DNA of 64,000 nucleotides from Fumia sp045121595 (lineage in GTDB: Bacteria; Bacillota; Clostridia; Oscillospirales; Ruminococcaceae), in NCBI GenBank assembly GCA_045121595.1, contig JBGVGI010000003.1, positions 62,001 to 126,000 on the forward strand, written 5' to 3'. Below are positions 48,462 through 57,461 of the stretch, one piece after another. Position 1 is the first letter of the stretch, and every line of letters starts with the position of its first letter. Both the position numbers and the translations under genes were made by a program. Below the pieces are notes generated by a model. The model searched no databases. It was not told the origin of the DNA and saw nothing but the letters and a program-made list of their open reading frames with translations.

Positions 48462-49190
48462 TTATCCTAAAATATTTTCTACAAAATCGAGAGCATAAAC
48501 CTGAGTCTCGATGTTTTTATCGGTTTCTTTAAAAGTTCCGCCGAACTTTCTTACACAGAGATAAATCTCGTTTTTAACGGTGTTCATACGGAGTTTTTTA
48601 CCAAGCTCAGTTTCCTTGATAAGAATTTTATCCCCCGAAACGTAAGGGTTGTCGGGATAATCTGCGGAGAAATCATAAAAGATACTCTCGTCATCGTTAC
48701 TTCCTATCAAAGCGTTGTACGTCATATCGTCAAAGATAAACAGAGCGTCCGCACCCGCATTTAAAATCGCAAGGATTTTCTGCTCACCCGTCGTCGCGGC
48801 AACGGGATTCGTGCTTGTTCCGTCGTAGTTTGTCTGCATCTCGCTTACCATAACGCTTATTTTACCGTTACTGTCGTAATCACTGATATAAGGCTTTATC
48901 GTTTCTGCGATATCATCATTCACAGCCGAAAAAGAATATTTACTCGCGATATTCAAAGTAAGGTCGTATTTCGGCTTGAAAATCATATCCTTGGCAAAAA
49001 GCAAGAGTGCAACCACCACGAAAGCAACCAGAAAAGTGACAAACTTATAGTGATACCAGTAGTTATCCCACTTCTGCTTAAAGGTCATGGGGATTACTTC
49101 GTTTTCTTCTTTTTTCTTAAACTGTTCTGTATCGGCAAGACTTTGTTTTGCCTTTTTAAGTTCGATAAGTTCTTTCAAATCATCGCTCAT
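48462..49190 (-). CDS. Single-pass membrane protein, function unknown
   Basis: 242 residues. A charged N-terminal region (1-48), one transmembrane helix at about 50-66 (FVTFLVAFVVVALLLF), then an extracellular alpha/beta domain with conserved-looking GEQKILAILNAGADALFIFD D. That segment recalls a periplasmic-binding-like half-fold. The gene ends 12 bp before ilvD and shares its promoter. I know of no function. Confidence 0.78.
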   Translation of the reverse strand: MSDDLKELIELKKAKQSLADTEQFKKKEENEVIPMTFKQKWDNYWYHYKFVTFLVAFVVVALLLFAKDMIFKPKYDLTLNIASKYSFSAVNDDIAETIKPYISDYDSNGKISVMVSEMQTNYDGTSTNPVAATTGEQKILAILNAGADALFIFDDMTYNALIGSNDDESIFYDFSADYPDNPYVSGDKILIKETELGKKLRMNTVKNEIYLCVRKFGGTFKETDKNIETQVYALDFVENILG

Positions 49191-49214
49191 GGTAACACCT
49201 TCTTCAAAGAAATA

Positions 49215-49243
49215 TTTTACTATATTTACGCTTTACAGTCAAG
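49215..49243 (-). promoter_or_regulatory. Promoter of the membrane protein-ilvD unit
   Basis: TTGACT (49243-49238), 17-bp spacer, TAAAAT (49220-49215) on the minus strand. Confidence 0.78.
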
Positions 49244-49279
49244 TAATTCTCTGCGTGTTTTTGTAAATAAATCGTATCG

Positions 49280-49304
49280 GTAGGGGCAGGGCTCTGCTCT
49301 GCCC
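49280..49304 (+). repeat. REP-like element of a second sequence type
   Basis: GTAG followed by GGGCAG, loop GGCTCTGCT and CTGCCC. It has the same GTAG-plus-hairpin layout as the 27-bp REP but a different arm sequence. Single copy in the window. Confidence 0.5.
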
Positions 49305-49330
49305 GTTTGCACCACGGTCAGAAATGAAAT

Positions 49331-49363
49331 ATAGCGGTGCAGAAGAAATACCGCACCGCCATA
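49331..49363 (-). terminator. Terminator-like hairpin after the amino-sugar/uronate operon
   Basis: GCGGTGC and GCACCGC arms with a 12-nt loop, about 28 bp beyond the stop at 49391. Only a weak T-rich tail (TATATTTCATTTC). Confidence 0.6.
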
Positions 49364-49390
49364 TTTTAATATATTTTCAAAGGTAGTAAT

Positions 49391-50236
49391 TTACACGCCT
49401 GAATATGCAGAAAATCCGCCGTCAACGGGCAAAACAACGCCTGTGATAAAGGATGCCGCATCGTTGTTCAAAAGGAAAAGCAAACTGCCTTCGAGCTCTT
49501 TTGCGTCACCAAATCTTCCCATAGGAGTTGCAGCTAAAATTTTCTTTGTTCTGGGAGTCGGAGTTTTATCGTCGTTAAAAAGAAGCTTTTCATTCTGTTT
49601 TGTAACGAAAAATCCGGGGGCAATCGCATTAACTCTGATACCCACTTTGGAAAAATGAACTGCAAGCCACTGTGTGAAGTTGGAAATTGCAGCCTTAGCA
49701 CCCGAGTAAGCAGGGATTTTCGTAAGAGGAGTGTAAGCGTTCATACTTGAAATATTGATGATGTTACATCCACTTCTTCCCACCATCTGTTTTGCAAAGC
49801 TCTGAGTGGGAATAAGTGTACCGAGGAAATTTAAGTTGAAAACAAAGCCGACGCCCTCACTGTCGAGGTCAAAAAAGCTTTTTGTATCGGCATCAACGTC
49901 ACCAAGCTCAAAATATTCCTTGTCGGTTGTAGCTTTGGGGTTGTTGCCCCCTGCCCCGTTTATAAGGATATCGCAGTCACCGAAATCCTTTTTAACTTCG
50001 TTTGCAACCTTTTCGCAGATTGCTTTATCCAGTACGTTACACGCATAAGCCTTGGAAACAAAGCCTTCTTTATTGATTTCATCCGAAACTTTTTTTGCAG
50101 AGTCAAAATCAAGGTCTAAAAGTGCAACCTTTGCCCCTGCTTTTGCAAGTACCTTTGCAAAACCTGAGCAAAGCACTCCACCTGCACCCGTTACGACTGC
50201 AACCTTGCCTTCAAGGTTAGTATTCAAAACGTTCAT
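49391..50236 (-). CDS. SDR-type D-mannonate oxidoreductase (fructuronate reductase)
   Basis: 281-residue SDR with TGAGGVLCSGFAKVLA as the glycine motif, NGAGG, catalytic Ser in NISSMNAYTPL and YSGAKAA as Tyr/Lys. SDRs of this type, located directly after uxuA in Firmicutes, interconvert D-fructuronate and D-mannonate. AAAGGAG lies 7 bases before the ATG at 50236, only 1 bp beyond the uxuA stop. Last gene of the operon. The role is inferred from the neighbour. Confidence 0.82.
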   Translation of the reverse strand: MNVLNTNLEGKVAVVTGAGGVLCSGFAKVLAKAGAKVALLDLDFDSAKKVSDEINKEGFVSKAYACNVLDKAICEKVANEVKKDFGDCDILINGAGGNNPKATTDKEYFELGDVDADTKSFFDLDSEGVGFVFNLNFLGTLIPTQSFAKQMVGRSGCNIINISSMNAYTPLTKIPAYSGAKAAISNFTQWLAVHFSKVGIRVNAIAPGFFVTKQNEKLLFNDDKTPTPRTKKILAATPMGRFGDAKELEGSLLFLLNNDAASFITGVVLPVDGGFSAYSGV

Positions 50237-50237
50237 T

Positions 50238-51287
50238 TTATTCTCCTTTTGCTTTTTCACAAGCTTCAAAAAGTCCGTTTATGTAAGCCGCACCCAAAGC
50301 TCTGTCGTAAAGTCCGTAACCGGGTTTACCCGTTTCGCCCCAGATCATTCTGCCGTGGTCGGGACGAACGTAGCCGTCAAAGTTGTTATCAACGAGTGCT
50401 TTTACGATTTTATACATATCAAGGCTTCCGTTTTTGGAAAGATGTCCTCTTTCTTCAAAACTGCCGTCGGGGAAAAGCTCTACCTGACGGATATGCATAA
50501 ATGCAATTCTGTCCATCTTTGCATATTTTTCGACGAGTTTTTCCACGTTGTTAAAACAAGCACAACCGAGTGAGCCTGTGCAGAGGCAAAGGGAGTTCGC
50601 AGGAGAATCCACAACCGAAAGCAGTCTGTCGAGATTTGCTTCGTTTGTAACAATTCTCGGAATTCCGAAGATAGAGTATGGCGGGTCATCGGGGTGAATT
50701 GCCATTCTCACGTCGCACTCTTCTGCAACGGGGATAATCTTTTTAAGGAAGTATTCAAGGTTTTCCCAGAGTCCTTCCTCACCAATCTTTGAATAAGCGT
50801 TGATAAGACCGCGTACCTCGTCCTGAGTATAACTTGCATCCCAACCGGGGAGATTGATATCGTCAGTGAGAGGGTCTAAGCCTTCAAGCTGACTTTTATA
50901 CATAACAAGGCTTGTAGAGCCATCGGGAAGCTCCTTATCAAGCTGAGTACGGGTCCAGTCGAAAACGGGCATAAAGTTATAGGTGATGCATTTAACGCCG
51001 TATTTTGCACAGCGGCGGATGTTTTCACAGTAAACTTCAATAAGCTCGTCGCGGTTTTCAGAACCAAGCTTTATATCCTCGGGAACAGGTACCGACTCAA
51101 CGATATCAAAAAGCATACCGTTTGCTTCAACCTGATTTTTCATTTTGAGAAGGCTTTCTTCAGGCCATACTTCGCCCGGTTTTACGTCGTAAACGGCACT
51201 TACAACCGAACGCATATTGGGAATCTGTCTTATGTACTCTAAGGTTACGGGGTCGGATTCTCCGTACCAGCGGAATGACATTTTCAT
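50238..51287 (-). CDS. uxuA: Mannonate dehydratase
   Basis: 349-residue metalloenzyme that dehydrates D-mannonate to 2-keto-3-deoxygluconate in hexuronate breakdown. MKMSFRWYGESDPVTLEYIR QIP at the N-terminus, NFMPVFDWTRT, AIHPDDPPYSIFGIPRIVTN E and MWGETGKPGYGLYDRALGAAYI-type C-terminus (here MIWGETGKPGYG) are diagnostic. Overlaps the nagA stop by 4 bp (ATGA) with AAGGAG upstream. Confidence 0.96.
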   Translation of the reverse strand: MKMSFRWYGESDPVTLEYIRQIPNMRSVVSAVYDVKPGEVWPEESLLKMKNQVEANGMLFDIVESVPVPEDIKLGSENRDELIEVYCENIRRCAKYGVKCITYNFMPVFDWTRTQLDKELPDGSTSLVMYKSQLEGLDPLTDDINLPGWDASYTQDEVRGLINAYSKIGEEGLWENLEYFLKKIIPVAEECDVRMAIHPDDPPYSIFGIPRIVTNEANLDRLLSVVDSPANSLCLCTGSLGCACFNNVEKLVEKYAKMDRIAFMHIRQVELFPDGSFEERGHLSKNGSLDMYKIVKALVDNNFDGYVRPDHGRMIWGETGKPGYGLYDRALGAAYINGLFEACEKAKGE

Positions 51288-52468
51288 AGGTTTTCTCCTT
51301 CAAACACGGTTTTACCCGCTACAATAGTATATTTAACGTTGATATCATCGTCAAAGATAACAAAGTCGGCAAAGTAACCTTTTTTGATTTCACCCATTTT
51401 TTCTTCTTTCATAATGGATGCGGGAACTTTGGTTGCCATCTTGACTGCATCAACGATGGGAGCTTCAGCTAATTTTACCATATTTCTTACCACTCTGTCC
51501 ATTGTGGCGATACTTCCTGCAAACGCAGTGCGGTCGGGAAGCTTTGCAACGTTGTCCTCGATAATGGTATCACTTCCGCCGTTGGGAGCTTTTACGATAG
51601 TTCCTTCGGGGTAGTCACACGCCGCCGAACGGATAGAGTCGGTGATAAGAGCAATTTTATCCACGGGTTTAAGCTTATAGATAAACTGTAGAAGTTCTTT
51701 GGGCAAATGGCATCCGTCACCGATAATTTCGATAGTCAGATCGTCATAAAGAAATGCCGCATCGTTAAGACCTGCATAGCGGAACGCATTCTTTCTCATA
51801 ACGGGAGTTGTACAGGAATAAAGGTGAGTGATATGGGTAAAGCCGTATTTAATTGCTTCCTTTGCACCGATACAGTCAACCTCGGTATGACCCATAGCCG
51901 CCAAAATTCCGTTTTCCGAAAGTGCTTTTGCAAAATCATAAGCACCCTCGAGTTCGGGAGCCGCCGACCATCTGCTCAAGATATCTTTATATTTATCGAT
52001 AATCTGCATATATTCTTTGGGGTCGGGGTTACGAACGTATCTGGGGTCCTGAGCACCACGCTGTGACATCGCAAAATAAGGTCCCTCAAGGTGAAGCCCC
52101 ATAAGTCTTGCGCCGTTATGACTTTCATTCATAACGTTTTTATACGCTTCACAGCTACCGACGATTTCCTCAAAGCTACCCGAGCTTACAGTAGGATAAA
52201 GTGCAGTCGTACCGTGTTGTGCGTGAAGCACTGCAGGAGTTATAAAAGCTTCCTTTGTGCCGTCAATGAACTCAAAACCGCCACCGCCGTGGGTGTGAAT
52301 ATCAATAAAACCTGCAGAAAGGTAGTTACCTTTTGCATCAATCACTTCGTCACAAGGCAAGTCCTTGTCGGTGATTTCGGTGATAACGCCGTCTTCAAAG
52401 TAAACGCTTTCGCCCGTTTTAATTTCGTCACCAAGAACGATTTTTGCATTTGTAATTTTAGTAATCAT
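51284..52468 (-). CDS. nagA: N-acetylglucosamine-6-phosphate deacetylase
   Basis: 394-residue amidohydrolase that deacetylates GlcNAc-6-P to GlcN-6-P. The metal motif DIHTHGGGGFEF, then LHLEGPYF, MGHTEVDC, THLYSCTTPV-type His and the catalytic Asp in ALITDSIRSA are visible. Starts with a 4-bp ATGA overlap on the nagB stop. Confidence 0.95.
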   Translation of the reverse strand: MITKITNAKIVLGDEIKTGESVYFEDGVITEITDKDLPCDEVIDAKGNYLSAGFIDIHTHGGGGFEFIDGTKEAFITPAVLHAQHGTTALYPTVSSGSFEEIVGSCEAYKNVMNESHNGARLMGLHLEGPYFAMSQRGAQDPRYVRNPDPKEYMQIIDKYKDILSRWSAAPELEGAYDFAKALSENGILAAMGHTEVDCIGAKEAIKYGFTHITHLYSCTTPVMRKNAFRYAGLNDAAFLYDDLTIEIIGDGCHLPKELLQFIYKLKPVDKIALITDSIRSAACDYPEGTIVKAPNGGSDTIIEDNVAKLPDRTAFAGSIATMDRVVRNMVKLAEAPIVDAVKMATKVPASIMKEEKMGEIKKGYFADFVIFDDDINVKYTIVAGKTVFEGENL

Positions 52469-53232
52469 ATAAGTTTACCGCTTTCGTTGTCACAGTAGAT
52501 AATAACACTGCTGTGATTTTTCATAATTGTTGCGGGACATTCTTCGGAAACGTCCATCATAACGGTATTTTTAACAGCCTCTGCCTTTGTTTTTGCAGGA
52601 ACCATACAGAAAAGGTGGTTACCCTTAAACAAAGTCGGAACTGTCAAAGTGAGTGCAAACTTCGGCACGTCATCGATTTTTGCAAAACAACCGTCATTAA
52701 CTTGCTGGTTACGGCATTTTTCGTCAAGCTCAACTTCCTTGATGATTTTTGTATCGTTAAAATCAGCAACACCGGGGTCGTTGAAAGCGATATGACCGTT
52801 TTCACCGATACCAAGACAAACGATATCAACGTTTACGTCGATAAGTTTGCCGTAACGCTCACATTCTGCCTCAATGTCAGTTGCGCAACTGTCAATAAGG
52901 TTAACGGATTTAAAAGGCACTTTATCGAAAATATCCTTTTTAAGGAAGTTTCCGAACGCCTGAGGTGCACCCTCGGGAAGACCTATATATTCGTCCATAT
53001 GAAATGCGTTGATTCTTGTCCAGTCGATATCTTTAAAAAGGATAAGCTCAGCCAAAGTATCAGACTGGGACGGAGCCGCCGCAAAAATCATATTGATTTC
53101 CTCTTTTTCGTTTAAAAGTTTCACGATTTTATCAGCAATATCCTTTGCTGCAGAAGCCGCCATGCTTCTTCTTGAATCGTAAACTCTTACTTCCGCCTTA
53201 CCTGCGGTAATATTTTTAATAACTGCCATCAT
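52465..53232 (-). CDS. nagB: Glucosamine-6-phosphate deaminase
   Basis: 255-residue deaminase/isomerase producing fructose-6-P and ammonia from GlcN-6-P. The segments INAFHMDEYIGLPEGAPQAF and CLGIGENGHIAFNDP carry the catalytic Asp and His. Slightly divergent from typical NagB at the N-terminus, so a paralogue acting on another amino-sugar phosphate is possible. Starts 8 bp after the AraC gene, which places the regulator inside the operon. Confidence 0.9.
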   Translation of the reverse strand: MMAVIKNITAGKAEVRVYDSRRSMAASAAKDIADKIVKLLNEKEEINMIFAAAPSQSDTLAELILFKDIDWTRINAFHMDEYIGLPEGAPQAFGNFLKKDIFDKVPFKSVNLIDSCATDIEAECERYGKLIDVNVDIVCLGIGENGHIAFNDPGVADFNDTKIIKEVELDEKCRNQQVNDGCFAKIDDVPKFALTLTVPTLFKGNHLFCMVPAKTKAEAVKNTVMMDVSEECPATIMKNHSSVIIYCDNESGKLI

Positions 53233-53240
53233 AATTCTCC

Positions 53241-54077
53241 TTAAATCGGTGGATTTAATTCTTCCGTCTGTCCGGGGGGATGTCCCTCGAACTTTTTGAA
53301 AGCTTTTATAAAGTTTGAATAATCGTTAAATCCTGAGGCAAAACAAGCCTCCTTAACGGAAAAACCGAGCTGTAGCAATTTTTTAGCCTCGGCAATACGC
53401 CTTTTGATAAGATGTTCTTTAATCGTCATACCCGTTTCCGTGGTGAACATTCTGTAAAGCCGTGACTCACTGAGCCCCATATCCTTAGCAAGTTGTGAAA
53501 CCGAAATATGCGTTTTAAAATTACGCTCGATGAAGTCTAAAATCTGGTCTGCTTCGGTTTCGGGGGCAAAATCCTGTTCAAAAATCGTATCGTTTTCAAA
53601 TTTATAGCTTATAAACTTCAAAATCTTAAGTAAGATTATAAATTTTTCGGTTTCATCATCTTCAGCGCTGTAAAGAGTGATAAGATTGATGAAAAAATCG
53701 TGTTCTTCATCCGAAAGATGTGTTTTGTGTGAAAGTACTTCGTTTTTGAAAATTGCCTCGAACGGGTTATCCTGCAAATTCGGGAGAGATTTAAGCTTCT
53801 CCACCATTTCCGAAGAAAGACTTATAATACATCTCTCGTACTCGTTTACGGGGTATAAAAGTGATTTGTGAATCTGGAGGGCCGGGGTCAAAAACATATC
53901 GTGTTTCTCACAACGGTAATATCTGTCGTTTATAAGATACCTTCTGCACCCTCTTATGTTGTAATAAATTTCGATATAACTATGCAAATGAGGTGGGAAA
54001 ATATGTGGCTCACTCACAAGATGTTCAACAACTACGGGGACTAAGGCTTCCCTGTAAATGCTTTTTGTGGTATCCAT
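53241..54077 (-). CDS. AraC-family transcriptional regulator
   Basis: 278 residues. The cupin-like N-terminal domain has EPHIFPPHLHSYIEIYYNIR with His residues typical of sugar-sensing members. The C-terminal double HTH includes ISVSQLAKDMGLSESRLYRM and KEACFASGFNDYSNFIKAFK. GAGGTGAG precedes the ATG at 54077. It lies between the Gfo/Idh gene (37 bp upstream) and nagB (8 bp downstream) and so is probably part of the same transcript and may autoregulate it. Confidence 0.88.
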   Translation of the reverse strand: MDTTKSIYREALVPVVVEHLVSEPHIFPPHLHSYIEIYYNIRGCRRYLINDRYYRCEKHDMFLTPALQIHKSLLYPVNEYERCIISLSSEMVEKLKSLPNLQDNPFEAIFKNEVLSHKTHLSDEEHDFFINLITLYSAEDDETEKFIILLKILKFISYKFENDTIFEQDFAPETEADQILDFIERNFKTHISVSQLAKDMGLSESRLYRMFTTETGMTIKEHLIKRRIAEAKKLLQLGFSVKEACFASGFNDYSNFIKAFKKFEGHPPGQTEELNPPI

Positions 54078-54114
54078 ACTTTTCTCACCTCATTCTTATT
54101 TAGTATAAAACTGT

Positions 54115-55095
54115 TTATTTTGCCGCTTTCTGGATTTTGAGTGTTTCTTCGGACGAAGCAAGTATACCGGTTGTGTAGTCAACCTTTCCGCCTATATCAT
54201 CTATAAAGTCTGTAAGGTAGTTTCTGTCTGTAACGATACCGTCACAGAGAGTAACTTTATCCTCAGTTTTCTTATAGAGTTTTACGGGTTCGTCTTTGGG
54301 ACAGAAACAAATCATACCCTCTGTTCCCCAAACCTTGAATTCCCAGTAATAAGGCAAATCAAAGCCTATTCCGTTGGGAACAGTGTAGGAAACGTCTGCG
54401 ATAACTCCAACGTTGTTTGTCAAAGTGAGCATAAACTGTGCACTTTCTTTAAACTGAGGCTCTTTATCTGCAAGCTTGTTCCAGGTACGAGCCGCACAGA
54501 TATCCATAACGTCGAGCTTAAAGTAATTCTTGATAATGTCCATAGCGTGGATAGCAATATCGTTGATAGTGCCACCGTGCTTACCTTCTTCAAAGTACCA
54601 GGAAGGTCTTTCGCCGTAGTACAAAGGATGCTGACCGCCAAAGAGAATGTTATTCACTTCACCGATTTCGCCGTCTTCAATAAGCTTCTTTGCACAAAGC
54701 ATATTTTTGTCGTAGCGAAGATCAAGCATAAGACCTACTTTAAGGCCCGTTTTCTTAACGAGCTTTTTAATCTCTTTGAGTTCTTTTAAAGAAGTACACA
54801 AAGGTTTGTCAGCAATAACGTGCTTACCTGCTTTTAAAGCTTTGATAACAAGTTCACCGCGTCTGCCGTAATAGTCACCGATAGCAACGATGTCGATATC
54901 GGGATTATTAAGGATTTCTTCGTATGTATCACAGTTAAAGTTTACGTTTTTCTTTTCTATTGCAGCTTTTCTGGCATCTTCATTTTCTTCCCATGCAGCA
55001 ACGATTTCAACGTCGGGGTTGTTTTCTGCTACACCGTAAAGACCGAAAATGTGGCCGTGACGGAAACCTGCAAAACCAATTTTAAGTGTACTCAT
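54115..55095 (-). CDS. Gfo/Idh/MocA-family oxidoreductase
   Basis: 326-residue NAD(P)-dependent dehydrogenase. Rossmann start LKIGFAGFRHGHIFG, the ADKPLCTS variant of the EKP motif at about residue 95, and the C-terminal domain with NDIAIHAMDIIKNYF. Only distantly similar to the second Gfo/Idh gene at 56450. It starts 12 bp after the DegT aminotransferase gene. Substrate unknown. Confidence 0.85.
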   Translation of the reverse strand: MSTLKIGFAGFRHGHIFGLYGVAENNPDVEIVAAWEENEDARKAAIEKKNVNFNCDTYEEILNNPDIDIVAIGDYYGRRGELVIKALKAGKHVIADKPLCTSLKELKEIKKLVKKTGLKVGLMLDLRYDKNMLCAKKLIEDGEIGEVNNILFGGQHPLYYGERPSWYFEEGKHGGTINDIAIHAMDIIKNYFKLDVMDICAARTWNKLADKEPQFKESAQFMLTLTNNVGVIADVSYTVPNGIGFDLPYYWEFKVWGTEGMICFCPKDEPVKLYKKTEDKVTLCDGIVTDRNYLTDFIDDIGGKVDYTTGILASSEETLKIQKAAK

Positions 55096-55107
55096 TTTTA
55101 TTCTCCC

Positions 55108-56436
55108 TTATTTACGGAAAGTTGTGATACTTCTTCCGTCACTCTTGAGCTGTTTTTCTTTTTCGTTCTTTTCAGCATCGTATTTGAGGAGGAGGTCAAG
55201 GTTGTCGATTACTTTCTTGTGTGCATGGATATATTCATCAATAACAGTCTTGTCTTCATACTCAAATCTGGGAGCAGCATAGATAACACATTTGTTAAGA
55301 TACTCGGAAACTTCGAGGTACTCAGCGGGAGCATATTTTGCACCGTAGTGAGGACAACCGAAGTGACATTTTTCAGCGTAAGGGCCGTCAGCAGCAAAGA
55401 AAGGAGCTTTATGGAGTACACCGTATCCGCAAGGGCCTGTGAAAAGACCTTCAGCTGTCAAAGCTTCGAGCAATGTATGCATGGAAAGACCTTTGAGTTT
55501 TTCAGGGAGGTATTCAATATGGTGGTAAGCGTATACTCTGTTACCTCCGTCAACTTCTTTAAGAGGAATCATATGGCCCATTTCAGCAAGATGTTTGTCG
55601 AAGTATTCGCCGTTTTCTTTTCTGATTGCGTTGAGTTCGTCAAGTCTGTCAAGACCTGCTTCAGCAATAGCAGCAGCAAAGGGGTTGATTCTGTGTTTGA
55701 AACCAAAACCTGTGAGGCTGTATTTTTTGTATTCAGAATCATCAGGAAGATTACCGAGTCTTTCGTAGTGACCGAGTGCACAAGCGCGTTCAAAGTATTC
55801 ACGGTTATTCGTTACCATGATACCGCCTTCACCACCGGGGAGAACTTTAGAGCCCTGGAGTGAGAAGCATCCAATGTCACCGATAGAACCAACTTTTTTG
55901 CCTTTATACTCAGCACCGTGAGCGTGAGAACAGTCTTCAATTACTTTGAGGTTATGTTTCTTAGCGAGTTCCATAATAGGATCCATATCGCAGGGGTTAC
56001 CCCAAACGTGAACGAGAAGGATAGCCTTTGTTTTAGGAGTAATGCATTTTTCGATTGTTTCAGCTGTGAGAGTGTGAGAAGCACGGTCAACGTCAGCAAA
56101 TACGGGGATAGCGTTTGCTGCAGCAACGGGGCCTACTGTTGCCCAGAATGTAAAGGAAGGAACGATAACTTCATCACCTGCACCAACACCTACTGCAAAG
56201 AGAGCAGCCTGGATGGATGTTGTACCGTTAACGTAGCACAAGGAGTATTCTGTGCCGATATATTCTCTGAATTTCTTTTCAAATCTTGCTACTACGGGCG
56301 AAGCAGAAATATCGCCTTTGATAAGCATATCGTTGATTACTTTGTAAGCTGAGTCTGCAACTACGGGGCGCTGACATCTTTCAAGTCCGCCTGATACCGC
56401 TTTTTCTCCACCAAATAATGCTAATTTTTCTGTCAT
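55108..56436 (-). CDS. DegT/DnrJ/EryC1/StrS-family PLP aminotransferase
   Basis: 442-residue fold-type I aminotransferase of the sugar-aminotransferase family. VNGTTSIQAALFAVGVGAGD and VPSFTFWATVGPVA near the PLP pocket, EDCSHAHGAEYKGKKVGSIG, and the Schiff-base Lys in SLQGSKVLPGGEGG. In antibiotic or LPS pathways these enzymes add amines to keto-sugars. Here, in an operon with nagA/nagB and two Gfo/Idh genes, the reverse (deamination of an amino sugar or cyclitol to the keto form) is plausible. This is inference. Gfo/Idh genes flank it on both sides. Confidence 0.87.
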   Translation of the reverse strand: MTEKLALFGGEKAVSGGLERCQRPVVADSAYKVINDMLIKGDISASPVVARFEKKFREYIGTEYSLCYVNGTTSIQAALFAVGVGAGDEVIVPSFTFWATVGPVAAANAIPVFADVDRASHTLTAETIEKCITPKTKAILLVHVWGNPCDMDPIMELAKKHNLKVIEDCSHAHGAEYKGKKVGSIGDIGCFSLQGSKVLPGGEGGIMVTNNREYFERACALGHYERLGNLPDDSEYKKYSLTGFGFKHRINPFAAAIAEAGLDRLDELNAIRKENGEYFDKHLAEMGHMIPLKEVDGGNRVYAYHHIEYLPEKLKGLSMHTLLEALTAEGLFTGPCGYGVLHKAPFFAADGPYAEKCHFGCPHYGAKYAPAEYLEVSEYLNKCVIYAAPRFEYEDKTVIDEYIHAHKKVIDNLDLLLKYDAEKNEKEKQLKSDGRSITTFRK

Positions 56437-56449
56437 AATAATTCTCTCC

Positions 56450-57460
56450 TTAAAAATTTATTTTTTTGCCTGATTTTGATGATTCATATATAGCACAAAT
56501 AAGTTCAACACTTCGTCTGCCCTCATTTGCATCTATTAAAAGTTTCTCTCCGTTTTCGAGATGGTTTATAAGGTTTAAAATCTGTGCCTTATGTCCCGAG
56601 AACGAAATCTGTTTGGGGTCAGCAAAAGAAGCCACCAAAGCTTCTTTTTTCTCTTCCTTTTCGTCCCCTATATCCCAGTGAACGATAGCGTCTTCCTCTA
56701 AAACGATACTGCCTTCGGTTCCGCAAATTTCAAACTGTCTGGGATAACCGGGAGTAACAGAAGTAGTACCCTCGATAGTACCGATAGCGCCGTTTTCAAA
56801 TTCAACTACCGCAACGGCAGTATCCTCTACCTCGATATCGTGCTTTAAGGTTCTGCAGAAAGCAAAAACGCTTTTCACGTCCCCCATATAGTAAAGCATA
56901 AGGTCAACGCCGTGGATACCCTGATTCATCAAAGCACCACCGCCGTCCATAGCCCAGGTGCCTCTCCAGTTTGAGGAAGCATAGTATTCTTCCGAACGGA
57001 AGTATTTCATATGCACACCGCATTCAACAAGCTTACCGAGTTTATTTTCAGCAATTGCCTTTTTAACCTTTTTGCTTGTTTCGGAAAAACGAAGCTGAGA
57101 GATAACAACACAGCTTTTACCCGTTTCAACTTGAGTGTCAACAAGTTTCTGACAGTCTTCAGGGGTAATTGCCATTGGTTTTTCAACCACAACGTTTTTG
57201 CCACTCTTCATTGCAGCAATCGCAGTTTTTGCGTGCATACCGCTTGGGGTACAGATACAAACGATATCAATATTTTCATCACTTAAAAGCTCTTCTTCGC
57301 TTTTAAACTTCTTACTACCCCACTTTTCGCAAAATGCGTCAGCCGCTTTTTCGTAAGGGTCGTAAGCGCCGTAGATTTCAGCATTTTCGATACTATCTAT
57401 CGCGAGAGCGTGAATTCCTGCAATAAATCCGCAACCGATAATTCCAAACTTATAGCTCAT
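56450..57460 (-). CDS. Gfo/Idh/MocA-family oxidoreductase
   Basis: 336-residue dehydrogenase with IIGCGFIAGIHALAI (GxGxxA type) at the N-terminus, VVVEKPMAITPEDC as the EKP motif near 95 and a C-terminal domain with GGALMNQGIHGVDLMLYYMG. Starts 1 bp after the amidohydrolase stop. Together with the DegT gene it forms the classical dehydrogenase/aminotransferase pair of amino-sugar or aminocyclitol chemistry. Confidence 0.88.
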   Translation of the reverse strand: MSYKFGIIGCGFIAGIHALAIDSIENAEIYGAYDPYEKAADAFCEKWGSKKFKSEEELLSDENIDIVCICTPSGMHAKTAIAAMKSGKNVVVEKPMAITPEDCQKLVDTQVETGKSCVVISQLRFSETSKKVKKAIAENKLGKLVECGVHMKYFRSEEYYASSNWRGTWAMDGGGALMNQGIHGVDLMLYYMGDVKSVFAFCRTLKHDIEVEDTAVAVVEFENGAIGTIEGTTSVTPGYPRQFEICGTEGSIVLEEDAIVHWDIGDEKEEKKEALVASFADPKQISFSGHKAQILNLINHLENGEKLLIDANEGRRSVELICAIYESSKSGKKINF

Positions 57461-57461
57461 T

